Shown: piece by piece, positions 24,636 to 33,241 of the stretch | Layout of the letters: the number at the start of each line of letters is the position of its first letter | How positions within the stretch are numbered: position 1 is the first letter of the stretch | DNA from: an uncultured Eubacteriales bacterium | GTDB lineage: Bacteria; Bacillota; Clostridia; Christensenellales; Aristaeellaceae | NCBI GenBank assembly: GCA_902793605.1 | Contig: CADBEB010000026.1 | Location: forward strand, 1-39,500 | Direction of reading: 5' to 3' | DNA length: 39,500 bases | The notes under the pieces: model-generated | Database searches by the model: none | Seen by the model: only the letters and a program-made list of their open reading frames with translations | What the model was told of the DNA's origin: nothing | Translations under genes and position numbers: made by a program

Positions 24636-27604
24636 GCGTCATCTTCCTTTCCGATCCCCTGCATCTTCCGGATCACTTTTTCTTCAAACTCTTCCGCCGG
24701 TAGCGGTTTTGAGAAGTAGAAGCCCTGCACCAGCGGGCAGCCGAGTTCTTTCAGCAGCTTCAGCTGATCCCCGGTCTCCACACCCTCGGCCACCACCGGG
24801 ATCTTCAGGCTCCTGGCGATGCCGAGGATCAGCGCCACCAGGTGCGCGTCCTTTTCTTCCTCCCCGATCCGCCGGATGAAGCCGCGGTCCATCTTCAGTA
24901 CGTCCACCGGCATCGCGCTGAGCATGTTCAGGGAGGAGTACCCGCTGCCGAAGTCGTCCATTTCGACTACGTATCCTTTCCTGCGCAGACCTTCCACCAC
25001 CCGGATCACTTGATCCGCGTTTCCGGTGTAGGCGGACTCGGTCACCTCCAGCTTGATGGCGCCCTGTCCCAGGTCGTTGTAGGTCAGCAGCCGGTCCAAC
25101 GCGCTCTCCAGTGCGGGATCGAACACATCCACCCGCGACAGGTTCACGCTCACGGGAATTGTTACCCCGTACAGGTCCCGCCAGTGGGCGACCTGCCTTG
25201 CCGCCTCGGCCCAGACGTAGCGGTCCACCTCGCCGACCTTCCCACTCCTCTCAAACAGCGGAATGAAATCGCCCGGCGGAATCATCCCCAGCTCCGGATG
25301 GTTCCATCGCACCAGCGCCTCCGCGCTCACCAGTTTCGGCGGCTCGCACTGGATGTCGTACTGCGGCTGGTAATATACTTCAAATTCATAGTTGTTCAGC
25401 GCCCGGTGCAGGTCGTTCAGCAGGCGCTGCTCATAGTCCTCCCGCTCCTGCATCTTCATGTCGAAGACGATCAGGTGCTCCTTGTAGCTGTCCCGCACCA
25501 TGCCGCAGGCCGTCCGGGCCCGGTCGAACATCTGCACGGCGCCCATCCCCTGCCGCCAGGGCATCACGCCCATGCGCAGCCGGATGCCGGCGGCAGGCGC
25601 CAGGGTGTCCAGCCGACTCTGCAGGCGGCCATACATTTCCTCATAATCGTCCCGGTGCGGGCAGAAGAGATCAAACCGGTCCGCCTCGAAGTGCCCGGCG
25701 ATCCCGCCGGCATCCAGCGCCGCCTCGTGGATCTCGTTCCCCAGTGCCCGGAGGATCTGGTCGCCGAATTCGCGGCCGTTCATCGCGTTCACCGCGTGGA
25801 ACCGGTCGATGTTCACCACCACCGCATCCATCGGCTTGTCCGGATGCTCGCGCTGCATCTGTCCGGCGTATTCCAGGAAGTAGTCCCGGTTGTACAGGCC
25901 AGTCAGTTCATCTGTCTCCGTCGCCCGGATCAGGCTCGCATCCTTGTGTCCTTTCCGGACCAGCTGTTGCATCAGCACCAGAGTCACCAGCAGGATCGCG
26001 CCGATCACCGCGATGATCACCCACGCATATTTGGCAACAAAGTCGCCCAGCGTGGTCTTCGCGTCCTCAGACACATAGCGGCTCAGCGCCGTGCTCACCG
26101 CCGCCTTCGGCACCAGGTCTGCCACCTTCGCCATGATGGAATACAGCTCCCGGTTCCCGGCCGCGACCGCGAAGCAGTATTCCAGTTCCTTGCCCGTTTC
26201 GACTGTCGTAAGCTGCAACCGTTCGCATTGCCGGGCGAGATTGTTGTAGCGGTAGCTGCTGATCAGCACGCAGTCCGCCACGTTCTTCGATACCGCCTGT
26301 AGGCACTCCGCCGTAGTCGGGTAGTAAACGATGCGCCAGTTCGGAAAATGGTCCTTCAGGATACTCTCGTAGTTCGGGTTTCCCCGGTTCACCGCCACGA
26401 CCACGTATTCCCGGTCGCTGAACAGGTTCCGGTCCGTCTCCCGCACCACCGCGAACAGGTCCGTCTCCATCAGCGGCGGCGTCATGAACAGGCCCGATTC
26501 TTCCCCGTCCCCGACGCTCAGGTTCGCCGGGAACATGCAGTCCACCTCGCCCCGTCTCAGCGCCTCCATGGCGTCCTCCGCGGTCGGGTAGGCCCTGGTT
26601 TCGAATTGGAAATGCGCGTTCATCAAGCTGCTCGACGCATCCTCCAGGTAGTCCTTCAGCGCGCCGGTTAGCTTCCCTGTCTCCGGGTCCGTTGCGCAGA
26701 ATGCCAGGTAGCCGTCCTGGTAGCCCACCCGGATCGTCCCGTGGTTCTCCAGCCATTCCTTTTCCGTCGTGGTCAGGAAGGCGTTCGCTCCCCGGGTAAC
26801 CAGGTGCTTTTCAAACAGTTCGTGGTTATAATGCCGGTTTTCCTCCTGGATCCGGCCCAGCGCGATCTCCAGGTCAGCCAGCAGGTCCTGCCGCTCCTTC
26901 GCCACCGCAAAGAAGTAATCGGAAGAACCGATCTTGCAGATCGGCGTCGGTTTCCCTGATTCTTTCAGGATGCCCGCCGTGAAACTGTCCACCGTGATAT
27001 AGGCGTCCAGCTCGCCCTTTTCCAGCATCTTCAGGGATTCGTCCTCGCCGCAAGTGACCTCGACGATCTCGCTCTCCACCCCGTGGACTTCTTCCCAGTC
27101 CCGGTAGAACCCTTCCTGCACGCTCCCTTGATTGACGCCGACCTTTTTGCCGTTCAGCGTCCGGAAGTCTGCCGCGGTGATTTCCGTGTTGTCCTCCGCG
27201 ACGAACAGGTAATACTCCTCCGTGCCCATCGGCAGGGAGGGGAACAGCATGCTTTCCGCCCGCTCCGGCGTATAGCTCACGTCGCTCATCATGTCGATCT
27301 CGCCCCGGATCAGCATCTGCAGCAGCTCCGGCCAGCTTCCCTCGACATATTCATAATTCCACCCGTTGTAGGCTGCGATCTTCATCTGGTATTCATACGC
27401 GTATCCGGACCGTCGGCCGAACCCGTCCGTCGTGTTAAAGGCGGATTCATACCATCCGACGCGGACGACCTTCCCGTCCGTCTCCGCCTGCGTGCCGCCC
27501 GCCGGCAGCACCGCCGCCGTCAGCAAAAGACACATTAACAGGCACACGAGCTGTCTTGCACGCATGAATCGTTTTGTTTCCGGGCTCTTTGAGCAGATTT
27601 TCAT
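24623..27604 (-). CDS. Tandem SBP_bac_3-TM-GGDEF(degenerate)-EAL sensor, probable c-di-GMP phosphodiesterase
   Basis: The 993-residue protein starts at ATG 27604 behind GGAGGGG. It has a long signal sequence (about 1-40), two periplasmic-binding domains (about 45-265 and 275-510), and one membrane helix near 525-548. A GGDEF-family domain (about 565-720) has FEADRF near 637 in place of GGDEF. The EAL domain (about 735-980) keeps the catalytic set: EALVRW near 762, SVNLSR, LEVTES, DDFGSGYSSL near 882, LKMD, EGVET and VQGFYFSKPL. So ligand binding outside probably controls c-di-GMP hydrolysis inside, with the GGDEF* domain as a possible GTP sensor. Its stop overlaps the start of the Cache cyclase gene by 13 bases, coupling a phosphodiesterase to a cyclase. 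It is a close paralogue of the sensor-only protein at 21259. Confidence 0.9.
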   Translation of the reverse strand: MKICSKSPETKRFMRARQLVCLLMCLLLTAAVLPAGGTQAETDGKVVRVGWYESAFNTTDGFGRRSGYAYEYQMKIAAYNGWNYEYVEGSWPELLQMLIRGEIDMMSDVSYTPERAESMLFPSLPMGTEEYYLFVAEDNTEITAADFRTLNGKKVGVNQGSVQEGFYRDWEEVHGVESEIVEVTCGEDESLKMLEKGELDAYITVDSFTAGILKESGKPTPICKIGSSDYFFAVAKERQDLLADLEIALGRIQEENRHYNHELFEKHLVTRGANAFLTTTEKEWLENHGTIRVGYQDGYLAFCATDPETGKLTGALKDYLEDASSSLMNAHFQFETRAYPTAEDAMEALRRGEVDCMFPANLSVGDGEESGLFMTPPLMETDLFAVVRETDRNLFSDREYVVVAVNRGNPNYESILKDHFPNWRIVYYPTTAECLQAVSKNVADCVLISSYRYNNLARQCERLQLTTVETGKELEYCFAVAAGNRELYSIMAKVADLVPKAAVSTALSRYVSEDAKTTLGDFVAKYAWVIIAVIGAILLVTLVLMQQLVRKGHKDASLIRATETDELTGLYNRDYFLEYAGQMQREHPDKPMDAVVVNIDRFHAVNAMNGREFGDQILRALGNEIHEAALDAGGIAGHFEADRFDLFCPHRDDYEEMYGRLQSRLDTLAPAAGIRLRMGVMPWRQGMGAVQMFDRARTACGMVRDSYKEHLIVFDMKMQEREDYEQRLLNDLHRALNNYEFEVYYQPQYDIQCEPPKLVSAEALVRWNHPELGMIPPGDFIPLFERSGKVGEVDRYVWAEAARQVAHWRDLYGVTIPVSVNLSRVDVFDPALESALDRLLTYNDLGQGAIKLEVTESAYTGNADQVIRVVEGLRRKGYVVEMDDFGSGYSSLNMLSAMPVDVLKMDRGFIRRIGEEEKDAHLVALILGIARSLKIPVVAEGVETGDQLKLLKELGCPLVQGFYFSKPLPAEEFEEKVIRKMQGIGKEDDACTR

Positions 27605-27662
27605 GTTTCCCCTCCGGGATCTTTACAGGATCATGACTATGGGGTTTTCCGATAACTGTATA

Positions 27663-27691
27663 ATTATAGCACAAAACCCTTTTTGAAACAA
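27663..27691 (-). promoter_or_regulatory. Promoter of the SBP-EAL / Cache-cyclase operon
   Basis: On the minus strand TTGTTT (27691-27686) and a perfect TATAAT (27668-27663) are separated by 17 bases. The leader to the ATG at 27604 is about 52 bases. Confidence 0.7.
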
Positions 27692-27833
27692 GCAGGACAC
27701 CTCCCTTACCTCGGCAACACCTTAAGGAAACAAGCGGAGAGGCCCGATGGCAAAAAAGACCGGAGGAACCGCATGCAGCTTGAGACGCTGCACCGTTCTC
27801 TCCGGTATCCGGTTGTTTTCCGGCTGGTTCAGT

Positions 27834-28550
27834 TCACCAGGGATATGCTTCCCCTTCGTAGGTGATGAAGACCGGGCCGTCTTTGTCGTGCCGTTTTTTC
27901 TCGAACAGGCAGCGCAGGGTTTCCGCGTGCTCATACGGGTCCAGCGGCGCTTCCCGGTTGTCCGGATTGGTCCGCATCCATCCGGGGTGTACGCAGAGGA
28001 TATTCAGGTTCGGATCCTCTTTGAAATAGTTGTGCAGCGTCATGGTGAGCATATTGAGGGCTGCTTTCTCCGTGCCGTAATCCAGGTAGAACGTCCGGTA
28101 GCATTTCCCGATGCTTCCGGCTTCCGAGGAAATATTGACCACCAGCGCGCCGGCAGGGCTCTTTTGCAGCAGCAGCAGGAACGCCTTGACCACCCGAATC
28201 GGGCCGACCGCGCCGACATTCACCGCGGGAGCAATCAGGTCCAGATCGAAATCCGGCAGTTCCTTCATGGTGTCTGCGGACGCGGTCGTGGCGTTGTTGA
28301 TAATCAGATCCAGATGATCGGTCAGCGCCTCGGTTTCCCGGGCTGCTGCGTTGACCGACGCCGTGGCGGCGATGTCCATGGTCAGGATGTGCAGCTTGTC
28401 CGGGAATTCCTTTTTCAGTCCTTCCAGCGCTTCAGACGGGCGGCGGACGGATGCGAAAACCCTGTCCCCATTCTCCAGGTAGCGCCTGACCAGATTAAAC
28501 CCCAGTGCATACGGCCTTCCGGTGCCGGTGATCAGTACAGTCTGGCTCAT
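27834..28550 (-). CDS. Short-chain dehydrogenase/reductase (SDR)
   Basis: The 238-residue protein starts at ATG 28550 behind GGAAAGGAAGGG; the frame runs open to 28862 but has no ribosome site there. The nucleotide-binding motif is TGTGRPYALGFNL (variant of TGxxxGxG), then DIAAT, the structural IINNA, the catalytic Ser in VNISSEAGS, and the catalytic YGTEK (YxxxK). Classical SDR enzymes oxidise or reduce alcohols and ketones with NAD(P)H. An Arg in the SVRRPS segment after the second strand hints at NADP(H). The substrate is unknown. A soluble cytoplasmic enzyme; no operon partners are seen. Confidence 0.88.
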   Translation of the reverse strand: MSQTVLITGTGRPYALGFNLVRRYLENGDRVFASVRRPSEALEGLKKEFPDKLHILTMDIAATASVNAAARETEALTDHLDLIINNATTASADTMKELPDFDLDLIAPAVNVGAVGPIRVVKAFLLLLQKSPAGALVVNISSEAGSIGKCYRTFYLDYGTEKAALNMLTMTLHNYFKEDPNLNILCVHPGWMRTNPDNREAPLDPYEHAETLRCLFEKKRHDKDGPVFITYEGEAYPW

Positions 28551-28827
28551 TTTTCCCTTCCTTTCCGGCGAGTCGCTGACCCGCCCTGTTATCCGGTTTT
28601 GATACAGTCTTTCTTTACAGTTCCATTCTGACCGATAAACCGTCAGGACACTAATCATATTTTGTTCATTCGCTTCCCACATCGCCTGTTTTTCCCCATC
28701 CGGTCCACAGCGAAGTCCACATCTCTTCGCTGGCTCACACAATTTCCCCCGCGGGCGATTGTTATCCTTGTTTTTTGCTTGAAGAATGGTCTTTGCTGAT
28801 GGTACGCATGCAGCCTCCTGAAAATCA
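28551..28827. other. Intergenic region between divergent SDR and hydrolase genes
   Basis: About 280 bases hold no convincing gene. A short inverted repeat (AGCGAAG with CTTCGCT around 28710-28732) is present. No clear promoter for the SDR gene could be picked; the promoter for the plus-strand hydrolase begins at 28828. Confidence 0.4.
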
Positions 28828-28856
28828 TTGTTTTGATCCGCTCTTTGTTGTATGAT
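28828..28856 (+). promoter_or_regulatory. Promoter of the membrane-anchored alpha/beta hydrolase gene
   Basis: TTGTTT (28828-28833) and TATGAT (28851-28856) are separated by 17 bases. The predicted transcription start (about 28863) falls on the first ATG, which raises doubt about that start codon. Confidence 0.55.
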
Positions 28857-28862
28857 AAACAC

Positions 28863-29807
28863 ATGAACGAAATGCAGAAACCGAAACGGAAGAAAAGGAG
28901 CAAATGGATGCTGATCATCTGCATCATCGCGGTTCTGATTATCCTGCTGATCTCATTGGGCTTTTTCCTTGCGAACTACTCTATGAACGGAAAAAAACAG
29001 CAGACCCTGGAGGAAGCGCGCACCTGGCAGGAGGAGCACTATGACATCTCCTGGTATGACCCGATGGAAAAGACAGATTATACGGTCACCAGCTATGACG
29101 GCTATGTCCTCCATGCCCAGTTCCTGAAGAATCCCGGGGATACCGAACGATATATCCTGATCTCTCACGGCTATACGGATAACCGGTTCGGCTCCCTGAA
29201 GTATGCCCGCATGTACCTAGAACTGGGGTTCAATGTGATCCTCTACGACCTGCGTGGTCACGGGCTGAATGAGCCGGCCTTCTGTACCTATACCGTCCGG
29301 GAGCGGAAAGACCTGCTGGCCATGATCCTGGACAGCCGGGAACGCTATCCCGACGCATCCCTCTTCGGGCTCCACGGCGAATCCCTCGGAGCCGCCACTT
29401 CCATCGCGGTCGTGGAGGAGAAACCGCCGGTTGATTTTGTCGTATCTGACTGTGGTTTCAGCGATATCGTTCCGGTTCTGAAGATTGGACTCAAGGGCAT
29501 GCATCTGCCGGGTTTCCTGGTGAATATCGCCTCCGTCTGCGCAAAAATCCGCTTCGGTTATTCCTTCAGCGAGATGCGTCCGATCGGGAGCCTGAAGGAG
29601 AACACGATCCCGATTCTGTTCATCCACGGAGCGGAGGATCGCTTCATCCTCCCGGAACACAGCGAACGGATGAAGGAAGCCACCAAAGGCTATGCCGAGC
29701 TTCACCTGATCCCGGGTGCCGATCACGCCATGTCAGTCCTGACGGATCCGAAAGCGTACAGGAAGTATGTGGCAGATTTCCTGGCAGAACAGTTTCCGGG
29801 AAGATAA
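28863..29807 (+). CDS. Membrane-anchored alpha/beta hydrolase
   Basis: The protein is 314 residues from ATG 28863. Another in-frame ATG at 28908 has a much better site (AAAAGGAG, 28893-28900) and would give 299 residues; 28863 is kept because it supplies the basic residues that normally precede the membrane helix. A transmembrane helix (about 17-38) anchors an extracytoplasmic hydrolase domain. HGYTDNRFGS forms the oxyanion region, GLHGESLGAA the nucleophile elbow (Ser), GAEDRFILP supplies the Asp and GADHAMS the His. The family (Hydrolase_4/BAAT-like) comprises esterases and lipases of unknown substrate. The gene seems to stand alone. Confidence 0.82.
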   Translation: MNEMQKPKRKKRSKWMLIICIIAVLIILLISLGFFLANYSMNGKKQQTLEEARTWQEEHYDISWYDPMEKTDYTVTSYDGYVLHAQFLKNPGDTERYILISHGYTDNRFGSLKYARMYLELGFNVILYDLRGHGLNEPAFCTYTVRERKDLLAMILDSRERYPDASLFGLHGESLGAATSIAVVEEKPPVDFVVSDCGFSDIVPVLKIGLKGMHLPGFLVNIASVCAKIRFGYSFSEMRPIGSLKENTIPILFIHGAEDRFILPEHSERMKEATKGYAELHLIPGADHAMSVLTDPKAYRKYVADFLAEQFPGR

Positions 29808-29840
29808 AGGCGGACAAAACGGACGGTTCTTTGGGAAGCC
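29808..29840. repeat. Possible remnant of a GGAC-type interspersed repeat
   Basis: The stretch after the hydrolase stop reads GGACAAAACGGACGGTTCTT, similar in style to the GGGAC repeats at 8346-8412. No clear hairpin is present. This is weak and could be chance. Confidence 0.25.
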
Positions 29841-29887
29841 GAAGGGAATGTGCGAGATGCAGATTGTTTTCTGAAACATCCCAGGCT

Positions 29888-31381
29888 TCACAGTCCCTTT
29901 GTGTGAATCAGAACATAAGCTTCCGCCAGATTATGCATCATGAATAATTCAGCGGAAACAAAGTAGTTTTCTCCCGGCTGGAAGAACTGTCCGGTGACAA
30001 CGCCATCTGTTTCTCTGAAAACCTGGTCGCGCATCTTTTCAAAATGCAGTTCCTTCCATACATGCCCTTTGAAGGCTTCTTCGATATCCGCGTCCAGCCC
30101 TAGATTATCCGCCATCACGTCACACAGATAATAGATAGCATACCCCGGTTTACCCCAGTCATTTACGTTGGGCATCGTTATTTCTCCTGTGGGTTTTCCG
30201 TTTTCGTCCCGAAGATAAAAGTGACGCCCCGAAAAGTTTTCATCGTATTTTCCCAGATCCGCATCGATCAGTCCCTGGTATATTTTTTCAAGATTAAAGG
30301 AAGCTGCCTCCGGCACTGGCGCCCCGGCAATTTTGAAAACAGCGATCGTATCGCCCATTTCTTCAAGGATCGTCGCCATATAATCAATATGGATAAGATC
30401 ATGATTGACCACGGTTCCATCTTCATTCACATTGGATCCATTGATCAGGTCACCGACTTTTTGTCCATCGATTGTTCTTTTACTCCCAACATCTTCCGGC
30501 AGAGCAGTGGCAGAAACGAGCATGCGTTCCAGTTTTTCGGACCAGTCAGGGCAATGCTCCGAATCAGGAAACATGAAGCGGGCAAGCGCAAGAATCTTGG
30601 CCATCCACGCAATCTCTTCCCCCTTAGTGTCACCGGGATAAACAATATCCCCATTTTTATCCATGTAATACGGGATCTCATAGTCGTAGGTCAGTCTGTT
30701 TGCTTCATCGAGGACCATACGCTCCACTTTCGCGTATGTCTCCGGCTCCATCCGATCCCTGAGCAGCCATGCACCCAGGCCGATATTTTCAGCCCACAGC
30801 GGGCTCTGCCAACTGTCTCCCCAGTACTGATCCTCCTGAGCGCCGGGATGATTGGAACGATGCTCTTCCACGACAGAACGGATCAGCTTTATACACATGG
30901 CCTGCGCGTCATCTCTGGATATGCAGACGATTTCTTCATCAAAATAATCATAGTACAATGCCAGGCTGATACAGTAGATGGCATGAGAGACCGGACGGAT
31001 CCCGTTTTCTGCTTGTTCTCTGCTAAGATACAATATGGGAAGCAGATCTGTATTCTTCCAGTCAGCAAATTTTTCCGCACTGTTTTTGATGGCAGAACTC
31101 CGTTCCGCTGTCAATTGCTGATCACTGTTCATGTTGGTCGCTGCAGCATATACATAATCCTTTTCCGAAGGCCACCATGTAGTCAGAATATAGCGCAGGT
31201 TTAGATTCATAATGTTGACCAGTTCTGATGTTCCGTCTGCCGCATCCAGGTTGCTGCCTGTTTCGCCCAGAACCACTGCCGAAGTCCGTCCGACAGGAAA
31301 TACAAGACAAAAGCATATTATGATTGATAATATGACGATCGTTCTTGGAACTGAATGCGGAAGACTTTTCAAAAACTTCAT
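29888..31381 (-). CDS. Secreted protein of unknown function, possibly an alpha-helical toroid
   Basis: The 497-residue protein starts at ATG 31381 behind GAAAGAG; a GTG at 31402 is an alternative. A signal peptide or anchor spans about 8-30 (IVILSIIICFCLVF, then SA). The mature part is largely helical with many aromatic residues. Notable blocks are YWGDSWQSPLWAENIGLGAW, RLTYDYEIPYY, VNHDLIHIDYM (an Asn-His-Asp/His cluster) and GQFFQPGENYFVSAELF. This style resembles (alpha/alpha) toroid carbohydrate-active enzymes such as lyases, but no family is recognised. The function is therefore unassigned. It has its own promoter and no operon partner. Confidence 0.7.
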   Translation of the reverse strand: MKFLKSLPHSVPRTIVILSIIICFCLVFPVGRTSAVVLGETGSNLDAADGTSELVNIMNLNLRYILTTWWPSEKDYVYAAATNMNSDQQLTAERSSAIKNSAEKFADWKNTDLLPILYLSREQAENGIRPVSHAIYCISLALYYDYFDEEIVCISRDDAQAMCIKLIRSVVEEHRSNHPGAQEDQYWGDSWQSPLWAENIGLGAWLLRDRMEPETYAKVERMVLDEANRLTYDYEIPYYMDKNGDIVYPGDTKGEEIAWMAKILALARFMFPDSEHCPDWSEKLERMLVSATALPEDVGSKRTIDGQKVGDLINGSNVNEDGTVVNHDLIHIDYMATILEEMGDTIAVFKIAGAPVPEAASFNLEKIYQGLIDADLGKYDENFSGRHFYLRDENGKPTGEITMPNVNDWGKPGYAIYYLCDVMADNLGLDADIEEAFKGHVWKELHFEKMRDQVFRETDGVVTGQFFQPGENYFVSAELFMMHNLAEAYVLIHTKGL

Positions 31382-31414
31382 TGTTATTCTCTTTCTTATC
31401 ACGACTTAATCGGT

Positions 31415-31443
31415 ATCTTAACATGGTCGATGTGGTAAAGCAA
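31415..31443 (-). promoter_or_regulatory. Promoter of the secreted toroid-like protein gene
   Basis: On the minus strand TTGCTT (31443-31438) is 17 bases from TAAGAT (31420-31415). The leader to the ATG at 31381 is about 27 bases. Confidence 0.5.
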
Positions 31444-31495
31444 TACCCGCTTTACGATTGTTTATTGTTTTTACACTGAAGCCGCGACCTGCTTA

Positions 31496-31524
31496 TGGAC
31501 AACCGGCGGTTTCTCTGCTATGAT
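31496..31524 (+). promoter_or_regulatory. Possible plus-strand promoter
   Basis: TGGACA (31496-31501) and TATGAT (31519-31524) are separated by 17 bases. The -10 box overlaps the first two ATGs of the small open frame that follows. Confidence 0.4.
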
Positions 31525-31549
31525 GTTTGCGACTTCAGCGCATAAATCA

Positions 31550-31726
31550 ATGGAAAAGGTAGCAGAACAGGACACGAAAAAACTGTTCATGGACGTTCAG
31601 GCGGTACTGTGTACGGTAATCACCGTACTGCTTGCGGGAGGCGCGCTGAACCTGTATCTGGACAGCGCGGCGAAGCAGACCGAAGGCGTCCGTTTCCTGC
31701 CCGGAAGGGCAAAGTTGACCGGTTAA
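31550..31726 (+). CDS. Possible small membrane protein
   Basis: The frame gives 58 residues from ATG 31550 with one hydrophobic segment (about 17-36, AVLCTVITVLLAGGALNLYL). No ribosome binding site is seen, and the upstream ATGs at 31520 lie inside a -10 box. It could be a real small membrane protein, a remnant, or noise. The promoter at 31496-31524 is the main support. Confidence 0.3.
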   Translation: MEKVAEQDTKKLFMDVQAVLCTVITVLLAGGALNLYLDSAAKQTEGVRFLPGRAKLTG

Positions 31727-31884
31727 AGAATATTCCTCTTCCATCCCCCTCCCGCGCCGCGTATATACAGGTGTATAATATCTCCGCGGACCGGAAAAGG
31801 CGCAGGCGGGGAAGGAGGCCAGCTGATCTCCCGAATCCATTTGCGCGGTTCGCGCTGAACTTTTGATTGAAAGGTGTGTCTTGA

Positions 31885-33159
31885 ATGATGAAAAAAGTCA
31901 TACTCATCCTGCTTGTCCTTACCCTGTTCCTTGCCGTTTCCGCTTCCGCGGAGGACGGGTCCTCTCTCCTGGGAAAACCGTTCCAGGATTTCACCGTAAC
32001 GGATATCGACGGAAATACCTTTACCCTTTCGGAGGCGCTGAAAGATCATGAAGCGGTACTGATCAACTTCTGGGCTACCTGGTGCGGACCCTGCCGGAAC
32101 GAATTCCCGGCAATCAACAAAGTGTATGAAGAATACAAGGACAGGGTGGCTTTCATTGCCCTTTCCACTGAGCCAAAAGACTCAAACGATATCATCAAGG
32201 CTTTCCGCCAGGAAAACGGCTTGACCCTTCCCATGGGCCGTGATGAAGGCCATAAGCTGTACAATACTTTAGGAACAAAAAACATTCCGGTCACCGTGAT
32301 TGTCGACCGTTTCGGCAATGCCGTTTTCTTCCAGATCGGCAGCTTCCGTACAGCGGATGACCTGAGCCGCACCCTCGAAACCTTCCTCGGAGAGAAGTAT
32401 ACCGAAACAGCTGTTCTGGATTCCGTTCCGGCGGATACCTCCACGGTCGCCCTGCCGGTATCCCCGGCCCGCGCCCTGCGGATGGAAAACGAGGGCGCGC
32501 AGAAAGCGGCCATTCACGTTAAAGGTAAAGGCCTGGAAGAAACCCTGTATTTTTACATAGTGAATGACAGTACAGCGCATGTCATTGCGGAAATCTCCGC
32601 TTCCGACTCCGCTTCAGACGTCATTTTCTACACCGCCGAGATGGGCTATACGCCCCTGAAAGAGATGCTGGATCCGGCGCGCAGCGTTCTTGCCGCTGAT
32701 GTCAGCGTTCCCGAAGAAGGCTACGTTGCGGGTGCCCTGATGGACTACAATAAAATGGTCTATGGGGAAGGCGATCCGGACATGATCCCGTTTTATATCG
32801 CCCGCAGCTCCGGTGAGATCGATACCTTTGTCGATACCCTGAAGGCGTCCGGCTATAGCGAGGTAACCGTGGAATATGAGACGGAAACTGACGCCGGGAG
32901 CAAGGCCGATGCCTATATCATCCATGTACTCGATCAGAACGGCGATCCGGTACCGGAGGTTTGCGTTAACTTCTGTACCGATACCGCATGTGTACCCTGC
33001 GAGTCGGACGAGAATGGCACGATTGTTTACACCGGAAAGCCGGACGTCTATCATGTCCAGATCATCGACTCCCCGGAAGGCTACAGCTGCGACGAGTCCT
33101 TTGAGATGTACACCCCGAAAACATACGGCGAGTGGATCCTCCGTCTCCGCAAGGACTGA
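31885..33159 (+). CDS. Exported TlpA-like thioredoxin with large C-terminal extension
   Basis: The 424-residue protein starts at ATG 31885 with GAAAGG upstream. The signal peptide spans about 1-22 (cut near ASA-EDG). Residues about 28-175 are a TlpA/AhpC-TSA-type thioredoxin fold with WATWCGPC (Cys67 and Cys70) and the cis-Pro region NIPVTVIVD. Residues about 185-335 form an unrecognised domain. Residues about 340-424 look like an immunoglobulin-type domain of the SpaA/carboxypeptidase-regulatory kind (DQNGDPVPEVCVNFC, then DENGTIVYTGKPDVYHVQI), with additional cysteines. It probably reduces or shuffles disulfides outside the membrane. No CcdA-type electron donor is adjacent. A strong terminator follows. 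Confidence 0.85.
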   Translation: MMKKVILILLVLTLFLAVSASAEDGSSLLGKPFQDFTVTDIDGNTFTLSEALKDHEAVLINFWATWCGPCRNEFPAINKVYEEYKDRVAFIALSTEPKDSNDIIKAFRQENGLTLPMGRDEGHKLYNTLGTKNIPVTVIVDRFGNAVFFQIGSFRTADDLSRTLETFLGEKYTETAVLDSVPADTSTVALPVSPARALRMENEGAQKAAIHVKGKGLEETLYFYIVNDSTAHVIAEISASDSASDVIFYTAEMGYTPLKEMLDPARSVLAADVSVPEEGYVAGALMDYNKMVYGEGDPDMIPFYIARSSGEIDTFVDTLKASGYSEVTVEYETETDAGSKADAYIIHVLDQNGDPVPEVCVNFCTDTACVPCESDENGTIVYTGKPDVYHVQIIDSPEGYSCDESFEMYTPKTYGEWILRLRKD

Positions 33160-33175
33160 CTCTGGAAAACAAGCC

Positions 33176-33205
33176 ATCCCGCAGGCATTGCCTGCGGGAT
33201 TTTTG
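33176..33205 (+). terminator. Intrinsic terminator of the thioredoxin gene
   Basis: An 11-base-pair perfect stem, ATCCCGCAGGC (33176-33186) with GCCTGCGGGAT (33190-33200), has a 3-base loop and a run of Ts directly after it. Confidence 0.9.
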
Positions 33206-33241
33206 TACTGCCTGAACAGATTAAGAAACCCCAACGAAATA

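Noticed and set aside
31520..31549. ATG at 31520 as start of the small open frame
   Set aside because: It is part of a likely -10 box (31519-31524), so it would not be in the transcript from that promoter.
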